A DNA stretch of 64,000 nucleotides from Marsupella aquatica (lineage: Eukaryota; Marchantiophyta). The stretch covers positions 24,800,001-24,864,000 of the forward strand of contig OZ316895.1 of NCBI GenBank assembly GCA_973895155.1. Direction: 5' to 3'. Below, one piece after another: positions 1 to 10,185 of this stretch. The notes beneath the pieces were generated by a model. That model worked only from the letters and a program-made list of their open reading frames with translations. It made no database searches and had not been told where the DNA came from. The position numbers and the translations under genes are program-made. Each line of letters begins with the position of its first letter. Positions within the stretch are counted from its first letter, which is position 1.

Positions 1-347
1 TCTGTCTATTCCCAAAATCCCTCAACTCTCAGCCTAACTAACCTTCAACGTACCAAAAGTCTCTCAACCCCCTACAACCCAACTGAAGCTCACCTATTTC
101 GGTGAGTGCCACTTAGGCTGCTCCCGATCCGTGCCTGCCCAACTAGAGTCGATGCTGCCATTTCACTCCAAGGGGAGACTCCTCCTACTGACTTTCCTAC
201 CTCTAGCCTAAAGTTTCATAGGCAGACTTAGTTCTTGGTGGGTAATGGCACAGCCGCATATGTCTATGGATTGTGCCCCAAGTATATCCTTCATTTCATT
301 TGCTTGCATCCTATTCTCTTTTTCTCCTTTTTATGCCACCCCAGAAT

Positions 348-409
348 CACCTGGATATGAGTAGAAATGAAAATTGTTCACCTGGATATGAGTAGAAATG
401 AAAATTGTT
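348..409. repeat. 31-bp exact tandem duplication
   Basis: Two abutting copies of a 31-bp unit beginning CACCTGGATATGAG occupy 348-378 and 379-409. I see no gene overlapping it. A slippage or short duplication event is the simplest reading. Confidence 0.9.
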
Positions 410-1041
410 TGTTGGTGTTTTGCCCAACTCAATATATATGCCAATCACGTGTCTCAGGGAACTGCACCTGCTTTAATCGCCTTCTGCTGTACAAAACCCC
501 TTTCTATTTGCCCTAAGGCATACAAAACCCCCTTCCGTACGCCCCCTCCTTGGCGATCCCACCCTTTTATCCTCCAGTGTTCCATTGTCGTTCGTCCCCC
601 CCCCTCCCCCAAAAGCAGGTTTAGAGGTTAGAGGTGACGGGACTTCTCACAGAGACCTCTGGCCTTTGTATTTCGTTCCCCTCAGTTAGAGACAGTGATG
701 CAAGCGACTGTCATTGCAAGCAATTTCGAGGCAGACGAGTGAGCTAGGAACACTTTTCTTGCTTTTATGAGAGTTGTTGAGCCTGTACGTGTTCAATTTT
801 GCTCACGATTTACCCATCTATTTCATGTTCGGATCACAACTCTCAGTAGCAAAACAACTGCATGGCCTACACTGCACTTCTCTGTAATGTACTTCTTGGA
901 ATCAATGTCAATTCCCTACGTTTTGTCCCGCCCACTATCTTCTTTGATCTATCTGTTTGTTATGTGATTGTTTCTACAGATTTCGTGAATCAAAGGAATC
1001 ATCAAGCATTTTTCTCTTAGCACAGTCCAGCTGAATGTACA

Positions 1042-1059
1042 GGGTTTAGGGTTTAGGGG
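1042..1059 (+). repeat. short interstitial telomere-like tract
   Basis: The sequence reads GGGTTTAGGGTTTAGGGG, about two and a half units of the plant telomere heptamer TTTAGGG. It is one of several such tracts in the window. Confidence 0.8.
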
Positions 1060-1324
1060 CGACAGTTGCTAGACAAAAACGTAAGAAGTTTTTGCTGGGG
1101 GCGGACTCACAATACTTGTTGCTAGCTATCGCTTTTCCACCTTGTATTGATCATCTTCGTCTGACTTTCACACTCCGCTCATCTATCAGATAATCAAAAT
1201 TGTTAGAAAACGCGTCTCCGATTAGATCATTAACAGGTCTGGTCACTTAGTCTAAGCTTGAAAACTCATGAAGCAATCCTGGGTTTTAATCCATCCCCTA
1301 TTTCCGATAGCCCATGGCAGTCTC

Positions 1325-1430
1325 GTAATTGTTTCATCCTCGAGAAAGTAGAAAATCTACCCTGTAATTGTTTCATCCACGATTTTACTAAAATCTACCC
1401 ATCTTGTAACTGTTTCATCCACGAGAAGTA
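1325..1430. repeat. three-unit degenerate tandem repeat
   Basis: The word GTAATTGTTTCATCC, or GTAACTGTTTCATCC, followed by a CGAGA or CGA word starts at 1325, 1363 and 1405. Units are about 38-42 bp and also share AAATCTACCC. No coding function is evident. Confidence 0.75.
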
Positions 1431-2187
1431 GCCCAGTACTTTGGATCTTCATACCAAACAGAAATATTGTGAATGGACTTTGGGCTAGAAACTGGCTTCA
1501 AAACCAGAGCCCTAAAAATTTAGCTAGAAGTTTATATGTCTTCCTCTCCTAATGCTTGGGAACTCAAAATTGTTTCACACTTTGGTGAATTACAGGCGAA
1601 GTAAGATGCAACACCGACTCCTCAAGAGTATTTTGAGCCTTGTACAATTTGAGCAGGAAATTTATTTAGTTCAGCGGGGGCAAAGTAGAGTAATGTTATT
1701 AGTTAATGGAGGTTGTAGGCAGTTATCGTCTGCTTCAATTGTTACGAGCTTGTTCGCTTAGGCAAGCATGAAGAGAGCGTTGCAAATGGTTGCAAATGGT
1801 TTCTAGCTTAATTCTTTGGCCAAAAAAGGATCAATTTCAACTGTCATCTTTTTTGTTCTGACATTTCGTATTGTTCTCTCAATGCGTGACCATCGATGGT
1901 TTGATTACTGACCCCACTAGAGGTCCCTTCCAAAATTCCTGGCTCAACAGCGCGACACGTCATCATGACGCGCTACAAACAGGCACGAATTGATTTACAA
2001 AATAAACATTCCTGTTTGCGGCAGGATTTTGGTAGAATTGGGGACGCCATGCCGTAAAAATTCATGTAAACTTGTTTTACAAGTAACTGTATTGTTTACA
2101 TTTGATAACAAATTTGGGTTAATAAATACTGCCCCGATCGTAGTATTTAGCAGCCCTTAGTATTTAGCAGCCCCCCGGTAGAGGCAC

Positions 2188-2202
2188 GGGGGGGGGGGGG
2201 GG
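2188..2202. repeat. G15 homopolymer
   Basis: A run of 15 consecutive G follows two near-copies of AGTATTTAGCAGCCC. The run length may be unreliable in the assembly. Confidence 0.85.
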
Positions 2203-3271
2203 ATTTTAGACTCAGAAGTTGGCCATTCGCGGCACGCGTGGGGAGTCCCGAACTCGGTGAATTGCCGGAGTGCCAAGGGGAAGGTATACGACTAAGCTCG
2301 TCGGGCGAGTGCGGAGCCGGGCTCCGTTGTAGTGTATACTCCTTGGCCTTGGGCCCGTTCATTCACGAGGTGTCGGGTCACCCAATCGTAAGTGTAGGAT
2401 CATATATGAATGAAATCCTTTCCCCTCAATTCCTTCGTGTAAATCGAGATTTCTGTTATGTATGAATGCATGCATTATGATGTTGAACTATGACGTCATT
2501 CGCAACGACCATACAACCGTGATTCATTCCATGCACACGTAGTCGACACACTCTCTACGTGGTTCACCTCTTCTCCAAGGCTACGTCCACACGAACACTC
2601 AAGCTTTACTTCAAGAGTAGACGAACACACATGCTCCCCTCTTCCTCAAGTTTCTCCGTTACAATGAGTAAGCACCACACACCAGCGGCTTACACTAGCC
2701 CTGGTATATACAAGGTCACACACGACTAACCTAACCTCAGCTAAGACCCTAACTGTGGTTAGCCTAAGTGCCGTAACCTTTGAGTCACAAGACTAAGAGC
2801 AATCCTTAACATATGAGTCTCGTGTGCAAGTATCAATGTCGGGCCAAACACGTTATGCCAAGCATGCACGGGGTGCAGGTTTCGGGTACGGGGTTGCGAG
2901 CCCGGGTTGAGCCCTTGTACTAATGGATCCGGATCGAAGGCGGTAACACGAAGGCTTAGAAGTCCGTAAGCCGGGGTCGAACCCGTGTCGACTAAGTTAC
3001 GTTCCGGCGGCGGAACACAAAGCATACCTAAGCGTGCTCGTAAGTAAATATATGTGCACTTAGCGCTAGTTTGGGAGAATTATACGCACTCCGCACGTCC
3101 CTCCCTGCCCGAACCCGAATACTAACAAGGGAAACGTCCGTCTTAAACGTAGATAGGCCTAAGGACTAGGCCGATGGCGTGACATATGCAAACAAACCTG
3201 AATCGGATAGGGACCTGGTGATCGATGTGCTAATTAAACCTCCCCCTTAGCAAAACATCCTATGCAGGAGG

Positions 3272-3536
3272 CATTCATGTGATGGTATTCAAACAATGCG
3301 GATGCAGTCAAACAGGGAGACTATGTTGTCATGGTAGTCAAGCAAAGCAAAAGAACAATGAGGCATTCATGCCATGGTATTCAGGCAATGCACAAGAACA
3401 AGGAGACATTGATGCTATGAAAAAAATGCACAAGAACAGGAAGACATTGATGCCATGGTATTCAAACCACGCAGAAGATTGTTTTGGGACATTCATGTTA
3501 GGGTCTTCAGGCAATGCACAAGAACAGGGAGACATT
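3272..3536. repeat. minisatellite of about 43-bp units
   Basis: Roughly six degenerate units are present. The best-preserved read CATTCATGCCATGG, then TATTCAGGCAATGC, then ACAAGAACAGGGAGA. Unit starts are near 3272, 3324, 3365, 3408, 3446 and 3491, with lengths of about 38-52 bp. Frames through it are a by-product of the repeat and I do not call a protein. Confidence 0.75.
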
Positions 3537-4749
3537 CCTAAACAATTCAATCGACATAGCATTCATTCAAAAAAATTCATTCATACAAGAAATTATACTA
3601 GAATGCGAACATTTCACAATTAATTTGGTATTCTGAATACAGATTAGCAAAAGCCACTTACCACCATGACATTACACTTGCTGTCGCCTCAGTTTACTAG
3701 GTGCTTGTTGCGGATCTACTGTTGCTAGCAAACATCTCACATAACAGGATGAATTGAGCTCCCAGTAGCTCACATAACTCACATAACTCAAGAGCTTCAA
3801 GGAAGAAGAGCTCCCAGTAGCTCACATAACCTTGTCACCATGAACAAGAGCTAGGGCTAGCTCACTGTCGAAGCCAGACAAACAGACGATGATTACGCAT
3901 ACTTTTGACGAAATGAAAGAAACATAGCAGAGTCCAGTCCAAGTGAGCAGCTATAGTGTGTGTACAAAGAATGTCACTCTCGCATTGCCTTGTCGCATTG
4001 CCTCCCAACTTCTGAATCCCTCAGCACACAATCGCCGCAGCCCCTACAAAGACAAGCTCACATCGCACAACAAAACAATGCACTGCGAGACAATGCTGCC
4101 AAGTTAAACCAAACCTAAACTAAAAAACAGGATGTGAATACATAATACACAATGTCTTCTCTGGATGACATTTTTGGATTGCGTTAGTAACCTTAAACGG
4201 CGTTTGCAAGGTGTGCTCCGACTGCAACGGTGACATACATGGTAAACCACATCACTACAGCGACAGACATGGTAAACCACGCCACAAAACGGCGTAACGA
4301 TATGGCTGCCCAGGGTGGGATAAGTGTGCAGTTTTTAGGTTTAGAAGAACCTAAAATACGGATCATAAAGAGGGGGTCAATTAAATAAAACTTTTGCAAA
4401 AGAGAGTCCATTAAGCAAATTACTCATCAAAAGCTTGTCATCGCGAGCCTTTCGCAGTTTGCCAAGAAAGGTTTGTATTAGTGCCAAAATCTGCGCACTA
4501 CGTCTACTATTTCTCAAGCCAAACCTTGGGTTGTTTAAACTAACACGTAGGTTTAAGCCACGGTTATCGTATGGAGGCCAAATTTTTCGGGGTGCCGGTG
4601 GGGATAGCAAGGAGGGTCTTTCAGTATCCTTCAGGTCTGTATAACGCGAAGCAAATTTTTGCGATAACGGCCACAGGTGCCCGAATGAGTGTAGATGCTC
4701 ACCCCACCTCAGTTGGATCAGCCGCAACATTGTTTTGAGGAAGCAGATG
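3537..4749. other. no supported gene
   Basis: Short frames only, none with a recognisable domain. A small direct repeat of AGCTCACATAAC and related words lies near 3760-3830. Nothing else stands out. Confidence 0.5.
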
Positions 4750-7071
4750 ACATTCGAGTGACAGATCAGGGTTCAAAAACTGCCCCCTTCTCACGGTTCC
4801 TCGGACTCGACACCAAGATCTCTACATGAATCCCAAGGACATTGCCGGTGCCTATCCTAATCCTGAGCTGTGGCCAGCTAACTATGCTTGTAGCGTTCGA
4901 AATCTGCTAAGAACTATTCGACGTAGCTCATTGCTTAATGTTGCTTTAGTTGCTTTTCGGGGAGCTAGTACCCGAGCTGTGTGTAGCTGCATGCTGACGA
5001 ATCCAGTGATCCCTGTTAGGTCCGCGTTACCACTTTCCACGGCCTCTCGCGATGTCGTTTGGTCAGAGAATTCCTTGTAAAGCCCTTCTCGACGTTCTTC
5101 TGCGTTTTCAAACCTAAATTTCTGGCCCACAATACTTTTCAACTCTTACTGCCCGAGGAAGATGGACATTATCCCGGGATAGTTTTTCGTCTCTCCATTC
5201 TGCTTCTAGTCGTGCTCAATTCTTGGATGACATCTCCTGCTGCCTGCAATTATCTGCATTTGCCTTGTTTTTCTGGACATGTAAAGCTTTAAAGGATATC
5301 TCTGTCGGGAGCTTCTATTATTGCCTATCACAATGTAGATCAATATTGTGCCCGTTTCCATCAACTTGTTGTTCTGAATGTATCGTCGAGCCTTCTGCCC
5401 AATTTGCGACTTACAGTGTCTGCATATCACTCGTACACAAGTTCTGCCTTGAAGAAAGTTCTTCCATTTTTCGTGTGTTACGCAAGACAATTGGTTCGAA
5501 AGGGGTTCTTTCTTTGGAGGGTGATAAACAAGAGCACTTGCGCCAAAGTTTTTGGGAGGGCAATGTGCAGGTATGGCGGTGGTTGCTTTGGGTTTTGAGA
5601 GGAAACACTTGACAAAACTTCTTCCTCTCAAAACTTGTAACTTTTCTCAAGATTGGATGGCAAAGCTAGGATTAATTCTGAAAAGATTACAGCAATTTTG
5701 AATTCTTAATGCAGGAGGAAGTGATCCTACGGGTACCTCCAGCTGTTATGTTGAGCTGAGATTCCTCTACCCAGGTAAGGTGTTCCCAACACAGCCTTCG
5801 CCTAGTGAATTTTCTTTCCTTAGTCGAAGGGGAAGGGATGATGAGAAGTGAAATTTGAGGGCTCCGCAAGATTGCACTACTTAGACTGATTTGAACGTTT
5901 GTCAATCATGTAAGACAATATTTCACACCCTGTACTATTAAGCTCTCTGTTCCCAGCATAGGAACAGAGCTGATTTTGGATATGGACCGTTTTAAGCAAC
6001 ACTCCACAGCCAGGTATGATGAACTTTCTATGAATGTCATTTTGTTGGATTATGATTTGACCAGATGACCTTGAACACATTCTTAATACAAACGTTTGAT
6101 TTGCAGAGTTCATCCTTCATCGTCCGGTTTGACTGGTATTGGCACCAGCCGTTGTCCTTGTACAAGGCCTTCAGGTTATAAGACGTCTTGATTACCTACT
6201 TTTAAAGAACAACAAATGTTCCAGCACCACTCTGTGACATTTATACTTTAGGGAGTTGCTGCTACGAGACTTGTGTAATGAAGACTTGTTTTTAAGTTTG
6301 ATTCCTTTTTCATCTCAATGAAGGACAGGGAGGGGTGGCTGTCATATGTGTCTGGATTTTATATATAGCCAATATGAAGTACGCTGGATAGGCTTTATTT
6401 CTGAATTGTTGTCTCTGTACAAAAACGTGAGGTATTTCAGGCAGGTTATATTGAGACAGTTAATAAAACATACTAATGAACGCCTGTAAGAGTTTAGGGT
6501 TTAGGGTTTAGGGTATAAGTCGTAAGAGTGCCGTAAGAGTCTATCCTATAAATAAACCAAGGATAATATGTGACTGATTGATGAAGTTTGTTAGTGCCAA
6601 TTCAAGAGGCTCTTGACTCTCCTCCTATGCATACCTTGAAATACAGGAGTATGAACGAGCTCATTGATACTTTGGGCTACCTGGACATGCATTTCACAGT
6701 TATTTCAGTATTCTATGCTAAGGTCATTTCATTCTTTACAGATAGCCGTTGCTCTCAATTGCGAAGGAGTCAGGTAACATTTGCAAGTTATCTGTACCAA
6801 AGATCACAGCAGAGCAAGGGAGACAAGAAAATGCATGGTTGGACTGAGGTAGGCATGCGTCCTAGCCCTAGGACTCGAGAGACTTACCGGTCTGCTATCT
6901 ATTTCTGAACAACTCATTGTAGAAATATCGTTATGAATATAGTCCTTAAGAAATAAAAGTAAAATTCATCGTACCTCGTGGAATATCCTTGTATCAGTGA
7001 GGCTTTCCAGATCTGATTGTGGGTTGTGGTGCCGACAGAAGAAGCTCAAAGCACTTGAGTTCAATCATAAG
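4750..7071 (+). repeat. upstream flank of PPR copy A, part of a dispersed duplication
   Basis: This sequence recurs upstream of PPR copy B (reverse complement, about 22566-24880) and copy C (about 38085-40391). Shared blocks include GCATGCTGACGAATCCAGTG, GTAAGATTGTA-type junctions, TTTGATTTGCAGAG near 6095 and the AGGAGTC/CAAGTTATCTGTACC block near 6765-6800. Open frames in one copy are broken by stops or indels in another, so I read it as promoter, 5' UTR or decayed sequence rather than a protein gene. Insertions and deletions distinguish the three copies. Confidence 0.7.
6493..6513 (+). repeat. interstitial telomere-like tract, (TTTAGGG)3
   Basis: Three perfect TTTAGGG heptamers lie in the PPR copy A upstream flank. 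I do not find them at the matching place in the copy B or C flank, so they were probably gained after duplication. Confidence 0.85.
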
Positions 7072-9597
7072 ATGACAAGGAAAGCACTTTGGGTGGGTGA
7101 ATGGTCAACTCCAGCTTGGGTTAAGTCACGGGAAAGTCTCATCACTCAATGCAGAGCACAATCTCGTGTTAGTTATGGCAGTAGGCGCATAAAGGATGCT
7201 GGTACCACGAGTGAAACAATTGCTGTTTTGAAGGATCGTCTACAACGAGGCATTACTATAGATTCGCACACGTATGTTAAAGTTCTGCAAATGTGCTTGC
7301 AACAGAAAGACCTTTCAGCGGCCAAGCAGGTCCATGATTGCATCACCGAGAGTGGAATTGATAAGAATCCATATGTGGCAATCACGCTCTTAAATGTGTA
7401 CATCAAATGCGGAGGATTGTTGGATGCACGTCGAGTTTTTGATCAACTTGAGAAGAAGAGTGCTATTACTTGGACCAACATGATTGCAGGATATGCTAAG
7501 AGTGATCATTGTGAATCTGCTCTAGAGCTCTTCAATCAAATGCGCCAAGAATGTGTGCAGCCGAATGAGATTACATACCTGAGCATCCTGAAGGCATGTG
7601 CCAACCCATTAGCTCTAAAATGGGGAAAGGAAGTTCATGTGTATATTCGACATGCTGGCTTTGAATCAGATGTGCGTGTAGGGACTTCCCTCCTACAGAT
7701 GTATGCAAAATGTGGGTGCATCACAGAGGCAAGGCAAGTTTTTGACAGAATGAAGAAACGTGATGTAGTCGCATGGACTGCAATGCTTAGAGCATATGCA
7801 GAACGTGGTCACCGTGTGGAAGCATATCGACTGTTCCTCCAAATGAGACGGGAAGGCTTCGAACCAGATGCATTCACTTTTGTGAGTATTCTTAATGCAT
7901 CTGCAAGTGCGGGGGCTTTGGAGTGGGTGAAGGAGGTTCATGGCCATGCTAGGAAAGCAGGACTGGAGTCACATTTGCGTGTGGGCAATGCACTAGTTCA
8001 CATATATGCAAAGAATGGTAGTATAGATGATGCACGACTTGTTTTTGGCAGAATGGAGAAACGTGATGTAGTCACATGGAATACACTGATCAGTGGGCTT
8101 GCACAACATGGACGTAGACATGAAGCATATCAACTCTTTCTGCAAATGCGACGGGAAGGCTTTGAACCAGATGCATTCACTTTTGCCAGTATTCTTAATG
8201 CCTCTGCAAGTGCTGGGGCTTTGGAGTGGGTGAAGGAGGTTCATGGCCATGCTAGGAAAGCAGGACTGGAATCACATTTGCGTGTGGGCACTGCACTGGT
8301 TGACATGTATGCAAAAAGTGGCAGTATCAATGATGCCCGACTTGTTTTTGGCAGAATGGAGAAACGTGATGTAGTCACATGGAATACACTGATCAGTGGG
8401 CTTGCACAACATGGATGTAGGCATGAAGCATATCGACTATTTCTCCAGATGCGACGGGAAGGCTTTGAACCCGATGCATTTACTTTTGCAAGTATTCTCA
8501 ATGCATCTGCAAGTGCGGGGGCTTCGGAGTGGGTGAAGGAGGTTCATGGCTATGCTAGCAAAGCGGGACTGGAGTCGAATTATCGTGTGGGCACTGCACT
8601 GGTTCACATGTATGCAAAAAGTGGAAGTATCGATGATGCCCGACGGGTTTTTGACAGAATGGAGAAACACGATGTAGTCACATGGAATGCAATGATAGGT
8701 GGACTTGCACAACATGGGCGTGGGAATGAAGCCCTGGAACTCTTCAGGAAAATGAACGCAATAGGTGTGAAGCCCGACGAGATTTCATTCGCGGCACTGT
8801 TGTCAGCCTGCTGTCATGGAGGACTTGTGGATAACGGCCGTAGACTCTTTTTAGCTATGAGGCGAGATTATGGCATCGAGCCTGACAGTGTGCATCATAC
8901 CTGCATGGTGGATCTTCTTGGGCGGGCTGGACACTTAGAGGAAGCAATGCTCTTCATCAGGGACATGCCAATTGAACCAGATGTAGTAACTTGGAGAGCC
9001 TTGCTGGGGGCTTGTAGAGCTCATGGTAATATGGAGTTAGGCGAACTTGCCGCTAAAGAGATTTTCAAGTTGGACCCCAATGATGCTGCCGGATATGTTC
9101 TCCTCTCTAACATCTATGCTGTAGCTGGAAAGTGGGAGAAGAAGTCATTGGTGCGAACCATGATGCAAGACAGAGGTGTTCGGAAGGAGCCAGGGCGTAG
9201 CTGGATTGAAGTTAATAACAAGGTCCATGAATTTGTTGTAGGGGATACATCTCACCCAGAAGCGAAGGCCATATATAGTGAGCTGAACAACTTGACTGAA
9301 AGACTGAAGGCTGAAGGCTACATTCCTGATACCCAGCTTGTGTTGCAGAATATCGATGAGGAGGATAAAGAACTAGCTCTTTGCTCTCATAGTGAGAAGT
9401 TGGCTATTGTTTACGGACTAATGCGCACACCTCCTGGAAAACCAATTCGTGTATATAAGAACCTTCGGGTGTGTTCAGATTGCCATACCGCAACCAAGTT
9501 TATCTCTAAGGTGACGGGACGAGAGATTGTAGCCAGGGATGCCAATCGCTTTCACCATTTTAAAGATGGCATATGTTCTTGTGGCGATTACTGGTGA
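7072..9597 (+). CDS. PPR-DYW protein, copy A (predicted organelle RNA editing factor)
   Basis: An 841-residue single-exon PLS-class pentatricopeptide protein. I chose the ATG at 7072 because copy B uses the same ATG in the same AAGATGACAAG context; the frame is open farther 5' but without an ATG. PPR motifs run from about residue 65 to 610, then E-type motifs and a PG box, then a complete DYW domain. The deaminase signature is HSE (H773, E775), CSDC (C801, C804), HHF and CSC, ending GDYW. Proteins of this family bind organelle RNA in a sequence-specific way and convert C to U; import into plastid or mitochondrion is expected but not shown here. Residues of about 251-553 are three tandem 101-residue P-L-S units. 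No frame break is visible and the gene looks functional. Homology to the copy B and C downstream flanks stops near 9677. Confidence 0.93.
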   Translation: MTRKALWVGEWSTPAWVKSRESLITQCRAQSRVSYGSRRIKDAGTTSETIAVLKDRLQRGITIDSHTYVKVLQMCLQQKDLSAAKQVHDCITESGIDKNPYVAITLLNVYIKCGGLLDARRVFDQLEKKSAITWTNMIAGYAKSDHCESALELFNQMRQECVQPNEITYLSILKACANPLALKWGKEVHVYIRHAGFESDVRVGTSLLQMYAKCGCITEARQVFDRMKKRDVVAWTAMLRAYAERGHRVEAYRLFLQMRREGFEPDAFTFVSILNASASAGALEWVKEVHGHARKAGLESHLRVGNALVHIYAKNGSIDDARLVFGRMEKRDVVTWNTLISGLAQHGRRHEAYQLFLQMRREGFEPDAFTFASILNASASAGALEWVKEVHGHARKAGLESHLRVGTALVDMYAKSGSINDARLVFGRMEKRDVVTWNTLISGLAQHGCRHEAYRLFLQMRREGFEPDAFTFASILNASASAGASEWVKEVHGYASKAGLESNYRVGTALVHMYAKSGSIDDARRVFDRMEKHDVVTWNAMIGGLAQHGRGNEALELFRKMNAIGVKPDEISFAALLSACCHGGLVDNGRRLFLAMRRDYGIEPDSVHHTCMVDLLGRAGHLEEAMLFIRDMPIEPDVVTWRALLGACRAHGNMELGELAAKEIFKLDPNDAAGYVLLSNIYAVAGKWEKKSLVRTMMQDRGVRKEPGRSWIEVNNKVHEFVVGDTSHPEAKAIYSELNNLTERLKAEGYIPDTQLVLQNIDEEDKELALCSHSEKLAIVYGLMRTPPGKPIRVYKNLRVCSDCHTATKFISKVTGREIVARDANRFHHFKDGICSCGDYW
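7822..8730 (+). repeat. three 303-bp coding tandem repeats in PPR copy A
   Basis: Units are 7822-8124, 8125-8427 and 8428-8730, each exactly 303 bp and in frame. Each encodes one P (35), one L (35) and one S (31) motif. Units within copy A share features not seen in B or C, such as GLESHLRVG and NTLISGLAQHG in two units, which suggests homogenisation within the gene. Confidence 0.95.
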
Positions 9598-9753
9598 CCA
9601 GACTGAAAGTAGTGTTCCGGTGGCTGGAAAGTGACTCGGACTGGCAGCCCAGATACAATCAGGTTTTCGTTGGGGTTGATCAAGGGAGGCATACGTTTGT
9701 AAGGAATAATGAGGTCATCTAGGATGTTGGCCAAGGTGGGTTTCTGACAGTTA

Positions 9754-9887
9754 GTCTGTACATTTCGCTAGTAGATAGATGTTCATGCATTCCAATGCAA
9801 CTGTGGGTCTGTACATTTCGCTAGTAGATAGATGTTCCTGCATTCCAATGCAACTATTAGTCTGTACATTTCGCTAGTAGATAGATA
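9754..9887. repeat. 53-bp tandem repeat, about 2.5 units
   Basis: Units beginning GTCTGTACATTTCGCTAG start at 9754, 9807 and 9860. The first two are near identical and the third is cut short after GTAGATAGAT. Confidence 0.9.
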
Positions 9888-10185
9888 GCTATTTTATCGC
9901 ATTTACTTCTCCCAGTCTCAACCTCAGATTATACGTCCCCCACCAGGTCATTTCTTTGATCGGCCATCATCTTTACTCCACCCATACCTCCCAGACAAAC
10001 TCATCTTATGGAATACTTACATCCCCATCCTTGCCCTAAACCCTAACCTTCTGTGGCACTCAACCAAAATGATTTTGTCATATGTTAAGTCAAAATGCAT
10101 CGTAAACTAAATTCCCAATTAGGGTGTCCAATCTCTTTGTTAATACACAGGGTTAATTAACACCCCATTAAGACTCCTAACATCA
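9888..10185. other. short intergenic stretch with one telomere-like tract
   Basis: CCCTAAACCCTAAC lies at 10034-10047. No gene is seen between the PPR copy A downstream repeats and the gypsy remnant. Confidence 0.5.

Larger units (their letters stand above)
410..3271. other. gene-poor region, no supported gene
   Basis: Only short frames with no recognisable domain or consistent coding look occur here. The stretch holds a short telomere-like tract, a three-unit degenerate repeat and a 15-G homopolymer, listed separately. Around 2880-3000 there are tRNA-B-box-like words but no A box or cloverleaf. I see nothing else that can be supported. Confidence 0.6.

Noticed and set aside
2880-3000. tRNA-like words (GGGTCGAACCC, GGGTTGAGCCC)
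   Set aside because: No A box, no acceptor stem and no cloverleaf can be drawn.
6588-6908. 106-codon frame upstream of PPR copy A as a small gene
   Set aside because: The matching segments in B and C contain stops and indels, so it is better read as 5' flank or UTR.
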